A stretch of 64,000 nt of DNA, taken from NCBI RefSeq assembly GCF_030247195.1, contig NC_080671.1, positions 16,690,843 through 16,754,842 on the forward strand. The letters run 5' to 3'. The stretch comes from Topomyia yanbarensis (Eukaryota > Arthropoda > Insecta > Diptera > Culicidae). Made by a program: the position numbers and the translations under genes. The first letter of the stretch is position 1. The number at the start of each line of letters is the position of its first letter. Below the pieces are notes generated by a model. That model did no database searches, was not told the DNA's origin, and worked only from the letters and a program-made list of their open reading frames with translations. Shown piece by piece: positions 1 to 11,199 of this stretch.

Positions 1-1029
1 CCAATGCGTTTTGCTACTTAAGCTCGAGTTCTCGAAACTGTCCCGCTGCTAAAAGTGTGGTCTGTGCCACTTTTGATCGACTGCTGACTATTGTAATCCA
101 GCGTGACTCGTAATCGTTTCGTTTCGAAGCGCTGCTGATTTGATGGAATTGAGTGACATCCAATGCAATCACAATTATTCGGCGATGAACAAGTCTTGTT
201 ATATTCGTGTAAATCTACAAAACTCGAACGTATCTTACAATTGACAATATTTAGCCAGCTTAGCTTATCGCATAACAAACGGGTCGTTGCTATTCGGTAC
301 TAATAAGAAGCAATCAGTTCCATAGTTTAGCATCACAGCGCGGTGTCTTCAAGCTCCGTTCAAAGAATAGCCGCCAAGACCCGAACATTTATTTCCGTCG
401 TACGCAGTTCAGTTCGCCGACGCGAGGCACACAACATCGATCATAAAACAAGCGACATCGAATCCATCACGTTTGCTGATTTATTTCTTGGCTGCTTCTG
501 CTCTTTAATCAACCAATAAACTCTGACTGACTACCACAGACACCCTGAAGTTTGCTATTCCTCTCGTCAACCCGGCAGAAACCCCATCGACCACATTAAA
601 ACGTCACTTTTCCACTAAATAAACCAGACTGACGTATCGTCCCTGACGAGTTCCTCGTTCCTCCCCTCAGATTACCCCATTGGAACAACTTTAGGAGGTT
701 CGGGAGGCTATTAAATTCCAAATCACCAATCTCTGCCAACGCAGGCACATGGCACAGAGCTCCTGAGGCAGTAGTAGCAACCGACCAACAGCAGGGGGTC
801 CGGGAGATAGTTTTCGCATCACCGGAGACCGCAACCGAAATGGGGAGGCTTCTGTTTTCTGGTGAAAAGCCGAACTTTGATATGTACTGCGAGACGATGG
901 ATGGGTCCGAATGTTCAGACTGTGTAGCGATTTTTTACTTTCGACGGGAACTTGGGATCGCCTCGTCACGTGATGCGTGACGAGCCGGAATGTGAGTAGG
1001 ATGGTTTATCAAAAGAAAAAAACCACATG
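1..1029. other. No recognisable gene; GC-richer non-coding stretch
   Basis: This stretch is less AT-rich than what follows. A frame on the + strand stays open from about 634 to 978, and an antisense frame is open over 691-969. Neither has a recognisable motif or a convincing start, so both are probably chance. AATAAA-like words occur near 516 and 618. I cannot assign a function; an old LTR-type sequence is possible but unproven. Confidence 0.3.
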
Positions 1030-1736
1030 AAATGCCAGTTCAGTCTGGAAGATCTATAGCATTATTGAGTTTGGAGAAGACGTGATCCTTTTTCGAGACA
1101 CAAAATATGCGTTAAATGTAACAACCGAAGTTATTCCTGCTAGAAACGATGGTGAAAAAACATTGGTGCCAGTTTGTTGGGTATGAATATTAAAAGACCG
1201 TAAAAATGGTAGTGCTGGTTTTCTACACGGAAAAGAATTTATTCCAAAATTCGTGAAAAACTTAGTATGGATTTTGGAACAATCAATTTTTTACGTTACG
1301 AAAACAGGACCGTGGGAAGCAATATTTTTTGCAATTGTGTCAAATTCTTCCGTGGCGCATGCAGAACGATTTATTTGTGACGATGTTTATTTTTTTGTGA
1401 ACTTCAGTTATGGTTTCAGAAAGTGAGAGAGTAGCAGATCATAAAACTTGACCATCTCCGAGTCAAATAAAACTTTTCTGGTGTGTCGGTTCATGATTCT
1501 TCCTGTCATCAACCGGAAATTACTCCATTTTGATTCAAGCGCATTCATTCAACAGAATGTGGGAGTATTTGCATACACAACTCTCAAAAATATTGTTGGA
1601 GAGCCGTATTTTGGAAAGTAAAAGCGTCAGAGAAGAAATATGCGCTGAAAAAAACGTGGTGACATTTTTCAAAACATTTATGTTTAAAATTATATTTAAG
1701 GTTATGTTTAATTTTTTTACTTTTATTTTTTTTCAG

Positions 1737-1795
1737 CAAAAGCGTGAAGAGGAACAAAGTATTTCCAATATGATTACATCATGGAAAAGCTTTCG
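1737..1795 (+). other. Possible short exon bounded by splice signals
   Basis: A polypyrimidine tract ending in TTTTTTTTCAG closes at 1736, and a good donor, CG|GTAAG, begins at 1796. The 59 nt between them read openly as QKREEEQSISNMITSWKSFR. The open frame runs back to an ATG at 1530 across the putative intron, so a retained frame is also possible. Upstream, around 1080-1190, another short frame is open and then closed by TGA. No family is recognised. This may be an exon of a host gene, a relic exon, or chance matches in AT-rich DNA. Confidence 0.2.
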
Positions 1796-1844
1796 GTAAG
1801 CAAGTTTTTATAACAATTTTACACATGATTTTCAAGTGCATACT

Positions 1845-1875
1845 AATAAATAAATAAATAAATAAATAAATAAAA
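1845..1875. repeat. (AATA)n microsatellite
   Basis: About seven uninterrupted copies of the tetranucleotide AATA/TAAA lie in AT-rich non-coding DNA. Such runs often mark the 3' end of old non-LTR elements, but no element is recognisable directly upstream. Confidence 0.8.
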
Positions 1876-2115
1876 ACGTAATTTTATGATTATAAATGTC
1901 ATTTCAACATAGATTTGACCATAAGCAAAAACATTCTAAAAGCATTCGTTTTCAAGAAATTCTAGATTTTGTTTTAACAAAACATTTTGATTTGTGAATT
2001 CATTTATGACTTTTTCGTGTCTTAATTTCTGGAACATTCACATTTTTAAGATTCGAAAACCAGATCAATAACAATAATCATGTGTTTTATAGTTATGATC
2101 AATTTCCCTTCAGTA

Positions 2116-2276
2116 CCCGACCAGAATAGAATAACAAGCTTATAACAGAATACATTTTCTGTAACATACTGTGTTATAAATTTGGTCTCGTTAGTAATTA
2201 AAATAACAAAAAATTATAACAAGTAACAAGACGAAATACATGTTTGCAAAATTTTTGTTATGTGTTTCTGATCGGG
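2116..2276. mobile_element. 161-bp MITE flanked by TA (Tc1/mariner-type)
   Basis: The left end CCCGACCAGAATAGAATAAC and the right end, read on the other strand as CCCGATCAGAAACACATAAC, form imperfect terminal inverted repeats. TA dinucleotides flank both sides (2114-2115 and 2277-2278), as expected for Tc1/mariner-type target duplication. There is no coding capacity. The interior is AT-rich. Superfamily assignment rests only on the TA target. Confidence 0.65.
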
Positions 2277-2304
2277 TAACGTCTGCATAACTCCGTTATT
2301 AGAG

Positions 2305-2720
2305 GAACCATTTGTTTTTGTTTTGTGAACTTCAGATACCGTTACCAACATGTCATTACCAAATCGATTTTCTGTATGTGAACTAGCTCACAACTATCGA
2401 TGTTCTTATTCGTACACGTTATTTTATTCATAGATTAGGGAACATTATTCAAAGCACGATTAAACGACGTGAACTGATTCATGATTCAACCTGATCATGT
2501 TTTTGTTTTCGTGGTTCTGTGAATTTTAGCTAAGACACCTTTCAATCCTCGCGAACTAATTTACGATTCAATATTCGTGCTCGTGAAATAGCTCACAAAA
2601 TTATGTGATATTATGCATGTATTCGTGAAGTGGTTTTTGCGTGTCCATGAAATAATTTACAAAACCATAAAATTTTCATCGATTCGTGAACTAGTTCACA
2701 ATTCTAGTTCATGATTATAT
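2305..2720 (+). repeat. Dispersed AT-rich repeat with GTGAACTAGTTCAC dyads, copy 1
   Basis: This non-coding stretch contains repeated near-palindromic 14-mers: GTGAACTAGCTCAC at 2378, GTGAAATAGCTCAC at 2583 and a perfect dyad GTGAACTAGTTCAC at 2686. The segment beginning TTTTGTGAACTTCAG near 2320 and continuing past ACCAAATCG near 2360 matches, in inverted orientation, the stretch at about 10,735-11,172. It is therefore a dispersed repeat. No open frame of note is present and the element class is unknown. Confidence 0.5.
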
Positions 2721-2986
2721 TGCATGTTTGTAATATTTAGAAAATATTCCTAATCATTTTCAATTTCATGCAACTCTGCACATGGTCATAAACTATTTCT
2801 CAAAATTACAATTCAACAATTTTGTTTCATAAACTGTTTCCCTTAAATATAGTTGTATCCATCTGCTAGCGACCAGGAATAGATATGAGCAGTAGAATAC
2901 GAAACTATTAGGACCTCGAACCTCGGTCTTCATTTGACGAGGTTCAGTGTAATGTCCGAATAGAAAATGAAAACTGCACTGAGCAT

Positions 2987-4605
2987 TAGAGTGGCTCGCG
3001 GTTGTATGGGAAAACTTCAAAATGATTTAAACTAGCGGGCACAGCACTTTTTGAGTTCCTTTTGTGGTCCCAAATGCCTGTGCAAAATTTGGTAGCGGTT
3101 GGTTGCTTCCCGGGTTTGCGCATTGCGTTCAAAGTTTGCATGGGATTTTATATAAGGAAATCAATTATTTTGCATTTTAATTAATAAAGATCCCTATTTC
3201 ACTGATAATGAAAAACCAGCTACATAAAACTATAGTTCAAAGCTTGGTTAACAACTTTGCCAAAGACCGTAACTAGCTACGAGTTTTCAAAAAATAGTTA
3301 TAACGATTTTAAAACTTATGGTAAAATCCAAATACAGAAATTGATTAGTTTTTCCAACACTGCCGGTGCACCACCGACATCGACATTAACAACTTAGATA
3401 AATGAGAATATATTCATCGCAGAGACTTGGTATCTTTGAATGAAATATTCAGAATGAATTGCTGAATAAAATAGACGTAGTCAGAAAATGAAAAGAAGCG
3501 GGGGTGGGGGGCGGGGCTTGTGTACTCCCCAGTCCCTTTTTTAGATTGTTTTGTATAAGACAAAGAATCATTACGTCCTTGTAAAAGTCAACGACTGAAC
3601 TTTCTTATTGTTTTGATAGACCCAAATATGAATCATACTACAATCTTTGTTGTGGGAAAAAACATTTACAATATTTAGGATTTACACCTACAAATTTATG
3701 TTATTTTTGCTTGATGCAAAAACTAACTCAGGTCTGGAAATCGCGTTGGGTTCTAACCTGAAGTATATTGCTGGTTCACCAAGATCACCTCTGTTTTGCG
3801 TGAACCTAACTCAATTTCATCAAAAAACTCTTGTTTGAAGTAACTATCCTGTAGTAACAATTCCGAGACTTCAAGGAATCTAAGGATATGCATTTTTTTT
3901 TTAAATTCTGACTCTGAACGGCTAAGAAATAGGGTTTTAAAATATGTAAAACTTATAAATCGCTGTACCATTTTAAATGAGATAACAGTAGAGCCCTTAA
4001 ATAGTAGCACTCAAACACGTAAGATTAATTTTTAATTCGACGGTACAAACATGCGTTGAAGATGTGCTCCTTATGTTATACTAAACTATCTAAAAAGGGA
4101 ACTGGGGAGTACACAAGCCTCCCCCTCCCTCTTCTTTTCATTTTCTGACTACGTTATTCAGCAATTCATTCTGAACATTTCATTCAAAAGTACCAAGTCT
4201 CTGCGATGAATATATTCTCATTTGTTTAAAGTATCGGTGTCGTGGTGTACTGACAGTGTTGGAAGAAATAATTAATTTCTGCATTTGGATTGAACCATAA
4301 GTTTTAAAATCGTTATAACTATTTTTTGAAAACTCGTAGCTAGTTACCGGTTTCGACAAAGTTGTTAACCAAGGTTTGAATTATCGTTTTATAAACCTGG
4401 TTTTTTCATATTGAGTGAAATAGCGATCTTTATTAACGTAAATGCAAAATAATTGATTTCCCCACATAAAATCCCATACAAACTTAAACGTAATGCGCAA
4501 ACCCGGGAAGCAACCGACCGCTCCCAAACTTTTCACAAGCATTTGGGACCACAAAAGGAACTCAAAAAGTGCTGTGCTGAAAAATGTCATTTTCGAGCCA
4601 CTCTA
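2987..4605. mobile_element. 1.6 kb hAT-like foldback element with 8-bp target duplication
   Basis: Both ends carry TAGAGTGGCTCG (2987-2998; complement at 4594-4605). The inverted arms are very long: left about 2987-3543, right about 4091-4605. They share stretches such as GCACAGCACTTTTTGAGTTC and the inner GTGTACTCCCCAGT. The flanks are the direct repeat CTGAGCAT (2979-2986 and 4606-4613), an 8-bp duplication matching the hAT consensus nTnnnnAn. A roughly 550-bp unique spacer separates the arms and holds only short chance frames. Non-autonomous; a hAT transposase supplied elsewhere is inferred. Confidence 0.82.
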
Positions 4606-4861
4606 CTGAGCATCATATAAGCATTACAGTGTCGCGTTACTCGGAGTGAAAATTTTGACGATAACCGAAAAATAACATTTCATGATAAGGAAAGAGAAAT
4701 TGCGAATGATAAAATTTTTAATATCATTAACACGAATCACATTACTTTACGTGTCAAATTCAATAGTAAACTCAAAACTAAAATATCACGATAACATGTA
4801 TATAAATTACGAAAATCGTGACTAAGTACCTGAATTCATCAACATAAATCACACTACTCCA

Positions 4862-6242
4862 CAGTGGTTTTTTGCCAAAATTGTGCGATCTTTAAATTAC
4901 GCCAAAAATCGTTAAATTTAGGCCAATGACGTCTTTGGAGGAATTTGTCGACACTATAAGTCCTTTTATATGGTGTTGTTATTTTAATGATTAATCTTCT
5001 TAAAAGTAAAATACATTTACCATCTTTCTAGCAGATGAATGCATTAAAATTATGTCTTCGGCAAATTTAATAAACAAGTTTTGGCAAACAACTGCTGAAG
5101 ATACAAAGTATGTATATTTGATATCTTCCACATTTTTGCTGGTTGTTTGCCCTTTAAAGCCAATTCATTAATAAATATTACATTCGAAATATCATTCTGA
5201 CAAGTTCGTTTTGTTCAGTAAAAAGCTTTAAATCATCAATATAAAAAACTTTCTATATTACAATTATAATAATTTTTAAAAATAAAGTGTTTCAAATGGT
5301 GATTGGTTGTTAGCGGGGAAACGACTGAGTTTACATCAATAGTGTATTCGAACTACCCATCGAAAAATAGCTAGGTTTGATATTGGCTGCTATGTTTTCG
5401 TGATTAATCCTCATATAAGTGAAATTTTTCAACTGATTTTTTTAGTAAATGAAATCATCCAACATCTTTGAAAAAGTTGTGGAGATTGCTTTCACAAATA
5501 TCTGTGATTAATACACGAAGTCTTCTCTTGAAATGCTTAAGAAGTTATAGCACGTTATATTTGGCTGACACCCAAAAATATGATTTTGTGAATATCTCTT
5601 CAATTATCATTCCAACGGGTTTCATATATTCTACGAAGTTATTTCAATCCTCAAAATACACAATTTTGATTGTGCATATTTTTTCTTATCTCGGCTATTT
5701 TCTAAGATATTTGATATTTTTTGAAAAACAATAGTTTTTTTTCAAATCATCTGGAGACAACGAGAGACAAGTGAACTCTATTGAATTTTATAGTATTGAT
5801 GTAGCTTTTCTAATTGCCATTAGAGCTGGCTGTCCGTTTTTTCCCGTTCAAATGTTATTGCTTTTAAAACTTTTGCTAATTTTATCAAAAAATAACCAAT
5901 AACTTTTAAGTCGCAAGAGATTGACCGATCTTTTCTGGAAAGATATGTATCTTGACAAAACGAACGACTTTCTTGAACGTGCTGAAGCTTTATCTACGGT
6001 TTTTAAGAAATCAATAACTTCGAGTGTACTATAATCGGAGATTTTTGGTCTTCAGTAAACATGTTCGTAAAAACAAATTCTCAGGCATTTCTAAAGAATT
6101 CATCTTGTTTTTCATACTTAAAAAAATGTAATAAATATCTCACTTCACGGGGATTAATCACTATACATATATCATCAAAATAAAGGCCTTGGATCATCAT
6201 AGAACATCCCAGAAGACGTTTTTTGCAAAAAAAAAAACACTG
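4862..6242. repeat. 1.4 kb dispersed repeat, copy A
   Basis: This segment matches 35,728-36,890 in the same orientation over most of its length. Shared landmarks include CGTTAAATTTAGG/GGG near the start, GACACTATAAG, CCAACGGGTTTCATATATTC near 5612, AGAGCTGGCTG near 5823 and CTTGGATCATCATAGAACAT near 6188. The ends look like CACAGTGGTTTTTTGC and its complement with a longer T run, suggesting terminal inverted repeats. No 8-bp target duplication was found. An 88-codon frame at 5468-5734 has a partial counterpart in copy B but resembles no family. Best read as a non-autonomous DNA element. Confidence 0.6.
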
Positions 6243-9200
6243 TGTAATCTGCCAGAAAAAGCTGACCAAACCCCTAAAATCATGAACATAATTCACGCTA
6301 CTTTGCCAGAAATATCTAATAGTAGGCTTATGAATTTTGTTCTCTGTAACTCATCAATCGTCGATCTTCCAGATAAAATTGATAGATTGAAAATCAAATT
6401 GCAATGTTTGAAGATAGTTAGGTTTGAAGAAACCTTGTATAAATCACTTGTAACTATGCAAACAAAAGGGTGCTACAGTGTAAATGTGCTCAAATAAAAG
6501 TTCCAAAAATCTATAGAACAATGCATTTGCCAGAAATTAACACATCAAAAGATAAAATAAGCAACCCTATTTTTCAAGAGCCACCCTACCTTAAATTAAA
6601 AAAAATCATTACAAATTAACCATTATAGATAGCCTTGTTTATTCAGCAAACTTGCTTCAATTTATTTGTGTTATTATATTGTAGGGCATTGCGCAGGTAA
6701 ACTTCACCGATAGCGTGGTAACATGATGAGAAATTAAGAAAATCGCGACAAAGTTTCTGAAATCATGAACATAGTTTTACTATCGGCTCTTTCAATTTAT
6801 ATAGGGTATACAAACTAGTGTATCCCAAAATTATGAACAAAAATCATATCAAAAACTAAATATGTTCAGGGAATAACAATAATAACCCATCCAAATATTT
6901 GAATGTAACGCCATACATATTTTTGGCTCGAGGTTTCATGTATACAAGGTTCTTTTCCATAACTCAGCAACTTGGTCACGATTTTCGTAAATTATTTTTT
7001 CATGAATTTATAAACGATTTTTTCCGTGTAGAGATGGTTGAGGTTAATTAACTTTAACTCCCGAAGAATTTGCATTCATATTTATCATTCTTGCACGAAT
7101 TTGAAATGTTCTAAGTATTTTATAACTCGTCGCTATCTCAACAAGTGAGTAAGTCAACAAAACAAACAAAAATTTTAATGATGATAGTTTCAAACAACTT
7201 TGTTTGTCGTGCTCATCCAAATAATTTTTTTTATTGAACACCATTTCTGCAGGAGCAGATTTTTATAGTTTAAAGCATAAATTTTCGAAAATCTACCTAC
7301 AAGCATGTTATCGTATTTAACAAATACCATACACATTTTATACCTGAAACTGTTGCCAATTTCTATTGCCGCGTCCCCCCCCCCCGCGTTTCGTTAGTTT
7401 TGTTAAATTTCATTTGAGTTCAGTCACTAGAAACAAGTCGTTGAAAATACTAAGGAAGAAACCTTGCGGAGGTAGCTATAAAGGGATGTAAGCATCCGGA
7501 ATCACCGGATAGTTTCACCGACAAGTTTCGACACTAGCAACAGGTTCACAAAAATGAGCATTGATATCGGGAGAAATACCGCCATCAAGGAATTCTAAAC
7601 ACCAGCTAGCAGATAAATAGGAACGAATTGAAACCCTGTGAAAGTGGTTGCAAAGAGATATAAATTATTATGGTCGACACAGCACAATCTCTACTGAAGT
7701 AGTAGGCTTAACTACTACCAACCAATCCGACACTACCACGAGGCTGCGGTATCTGTCGAAGGTTCCTTCTCGATAACAGGCATTAACTTAATTTATTGAG
7801 CTGAGTCGTTTGGACCACCAGATCGGCAAAAATCTTCAAAGTTCTTTTAGTTAAAACCCTCCCCTTGAGAATTTTCTACGCACGTTCTTAGCCGAAAGTA
7901 ATACAGTGAAGCCCCAATTTTGTGTGCCCTAGATTTTGTAAACTTTCAGATCCGATTTTGACAACCTCACATGGGAATCCGTTTGGTGGATTGTAGCAGA
8001 TGAACGAAGACAAATTCGAGTAGATTGTCGTTTTGTCATTCGGAAATTCAGTAAAGGGTTGTTAAAAACTCGGAAATTCAGTAAAGGGTTCTCTGTTGTT
8101 CTAAAAATGCCCATTCCATTGGACTTAATAACCTTAATATAAAAATACATAGATCCGAACTAATTAGTAACGAATATGATTTGTTTGTCTTAAATTGAAT
8201 ACTGTATTGTTATTCTTGAATATATAATGTTTGTTATTGGTCTAAACATTCGGTGGATGTTTTACTTATTTATTATATGGGCTGTTCTTTTATATGTTTG
8301 TACCAGAAATTGAGCAATATTTTTCATATCCATCATAAGGCTTAATAAAATTCTCTGTTTTTAGAAAGAGAGAGAGAGGAGAAATATTGATAGACGATAC
8401 TGACATTAAAATTGACAAAGGTTTGCAATTTATTTGGTTTTTTGGATTTCTCGACTCATAAAAATAATTGCAAGAAATGTTGAACTATTCCATATTATGG
8501 TTGATTCCATTATGTTAGAAAATACAATCCATATTTTGTTTTTGTCGTAGCTGTCCGAACCTTTATTTGAGATGTTTGGTAATATCCAACGAAACAACAG
8601 ACTTAAGTTATTCACATTTCGATCTGTTATTCCGTCGTAGATTTCCAAAAAATCCTAATTTACCAATAATTTGCATTTCGCTAATAATCCTTAAATAGGT
8701 CTGATTGCACTGAGGTATAATATTACTCTCATAATCCTAAGAAGAACTCAAATCTCAAATGAATTGAATTCATTAATACCAATAATAATTGGGAACGATT
8801 TGAACGAATCCTATACATTTCTTTTGTCCAGCCCAAGTAACCAATAAGCATTATAACGTAGCCTAATATCTACTTTAGATCCACATATAAAGATGCCCTG
8901 AAAAGCCATGAAGCCCTAAATACTTATATAATGCTGATATTATGCCAGAAAAGGCGAAATATAGTGCTATTACTGTGCAGAGATTGACAGCTCGTTTCTG
9001 CAGTACTAATGCTATTATATAGCAAAAGCGCCCAAATGTCAAATTTTAAAGCTTTATATTGGTAATACTAATGCTATTAAAAACTTCAGTTGGTTGTCAT
9101 TGTCCGCCATGGTTTTAAAACCATTTCTTATGTTTCCTTTCGGTATGATGAGCAAAAAGGAAAATTTTAAAATAAAATATTCTGTTTAAAACCGTAATTG

Positions 9201-10197
9201 ACTCTTTTCTAATGCATTGTAATGAATATCCTTAATGGGTTTTCGTTCTCACATGATATGAATGTTTACGAAAATTACCTTTAGTAAGTCTCGAACTGAG
9301 GTACCTTGTCCCGTCCTTCACGGTAAGTGCGCTGCGTTTGCTTCCTGGACTATATTGCATATGTTCGATTGAAATGAAATATGCCGAATATAATCTTCAA
9401 TAAGAGTTGTATAACAAATAAACCCACAACTTTACAATAGCATTATATCAGCTTTATATTTGCTCTATAATGGCATTAAATGCACTTGTAAAGCTTACAT
9501 GCTTTAAAGATCCTTGAAGCATGTACGCGTTATATACGCATATAGAGCAAGCGATAATGCTATTGTCGGCTGTGCAGTTATGCATTATTGATGCTAATAT
9601 AGAGCTTTATTGCGTTGTTAATGCTGTAATGGAGTTTCAATGCAACATTCAGTGGTGCAAATTTTCATTTTCAAATGCCAACTTCTAGTTCAATTCAGCC
9701 CCAACTGTGATTCAAAATCAAAGCCTCCCTTAATCATTCACTTTCAAGTTGGCGGGATTTTCATGACCAAACCGTACGTCTTCATTTCAAATTGATGCTT
9801 TTTCATTCACTAATTAAAGTTGTCATGTGCTCTGTAGATGCCAGTTTAGGTCAAATGTTGAAATATTATGCGTTTTCAAGCTTACATGAACAGCAAGAAG
9901 TATGTTCAGAGTAGTTTTGCTTGAAAAACCTAGTCGATACCCCAGTAGAGTGATATTCACAGGGTCGATGAAATTGAAAATTGGATTGGAAAATGATTGA
10001 GCATCTCGGCTGTTTGAATGAATGATGCCAACTAAAGACTGCAAATTGAACATAGTAGGGCATGATTTGAGATTTGTCTTTCCTTCAAGATCAAAACTAC
10101 CTGTTGAAAATTTGCAGCTCTGGCAACATTACTGCAAATGTATAGCCAATATAGTGCAATGGCTTAATGCTTATGGTTATTTGGGAGAAGTCGTTCA
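6243..10197. other. AT-rich stretch without a supported gene
   Basis: No frame here has a recognisable domain. Visible low-complexity features are a C run near 7376-7385 and a GA run near 8366-8379. A short direct duplication of ACTCGGAAATTCAGTAAAGGGTT-like sequence lies at about 8038-8090. Around 8840-9650 words such as TGCTATTAT and AGCATTATA recur in both orientations, consistent with degraded small elements. An isolated end CAGTGAAGCCCC near 7905 resembles MITE termini but lacks a partner. Confidence 0.4.
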
Positions 10198-10643
10198 TTG
10201 CCTCCTAAAAATAAACTGATATGTAGTTTTCGTAGGAAATTTAATAAAGAAACAAAATCTCCAAGACCACGAAACGATCTGAGGCTCGTGGAAAAAGTTA
10301 TAAGGCATAAACCGATTGATGCTCTTACGATTGATAAAATATTTATTTTTTCTAGCACCATTGCTGGTGGATCCCGACTTAGATGCAACGTTTTTTTATT
10401 GCTTTTATTGGATCCAAATCGATAACCTGGGGGATAAGAGAGACAAGAGAGAGTTATATATCATTCGACCATTAGCAGCAGTGATGCTATGAGAATTGAA
10501 ATTTTCAGCAATCGTCAGAGCATCAATTGGTTTTTGCTTAATATCTTTTTCCACAAGCATCAGATCGTTTCATGGTTTTCAAGATTTTGTTTCATCGTTA
10601 AATTTCCTATATAAAGCATACGTCGGGTCATTTTAGGAGGCAA
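10198..10643. mobile_element. 446-bp foldback element with ~150-bp inverted arms
   Basis: The left end TTGCCTCCTAAAA (10198-10210) is exactly complementary to TTTTAGGAGGCAA (10631-10643). The match continues inward through GGAAATTTAA, GAAACAAAATCT, GAAACGATCTGA and TTGATGCTCT for roughly 150 bp per arm. The interior contains no coding region. No clear target duplication could be read, so the superfamily is open. Short frames in both directions over this interval are by-products of the palindrome. Confidence 0.7.
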
Positions 10644-10734
10644 TTGGCGACTCCAGATGTTCTAGGGCCTAAATGGTACCCAAAAAGTTGCGCGGAGCAA
10701 ATTTTTACTTTTTTATTACAGTTCTAAATATTAC

Positions 10735-11172
10735 ACACATGCGAGATAAATCGTGAATAATATACTATTAGTCAAGAATCAGTTTACGAATCCATAAATA
10801 ATAGTTTATAACGCACACGACGCTGAGTCAAGACTAATTTATTAGAAATCATGCATTAGTTCGCGAAGATTGAAAGAAATAATGAATAATATTCCGAGTT
10901 TCGTGAAATCCTTCACTAGAAAATATCCAGATTGTTTTGATTTTGTGAACTAATTCACAATCACGGATACCAGATCATGATCAAGATGTAATACCTAAAT
11001 CACGTCGTATGGTTGGACAGTAAACACTGTTCCTAAATTTATTAATAAAGTCGCGAGTCTACCTGTGGTTTATGAATAACGCTCATAGAATTGTGAACTT
11101 GCTCACGTATAGCAAAACGATTTGGTACCGACAGAACGGAAACTGTGACTTAAGTTCACGAAACAAAAATAA
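10735..11172 (-). repeat. Dispersed GTGAACTAGTTCAC-dyad repeat, copy 2 (inverted)
   Basis: Read on the minus strand this resembles 2305-2720. Shared landmarks are TTGTTTCGTGAACTT, ACCAAATCGTTTT and clustered GTGAACTnnnTCAC dyads (GTGAACTAATTCAC at 10945 and GTGAACTTGCTCAC at 11093). It is non-coding and diverged. The repeated dyads could be protein-binding half-sites or simply internal structure of the repeat. Confidence 0.45.
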
Positions 11173-11199
11173 ATATCTCAATTAATAAAAGTGTTATGC

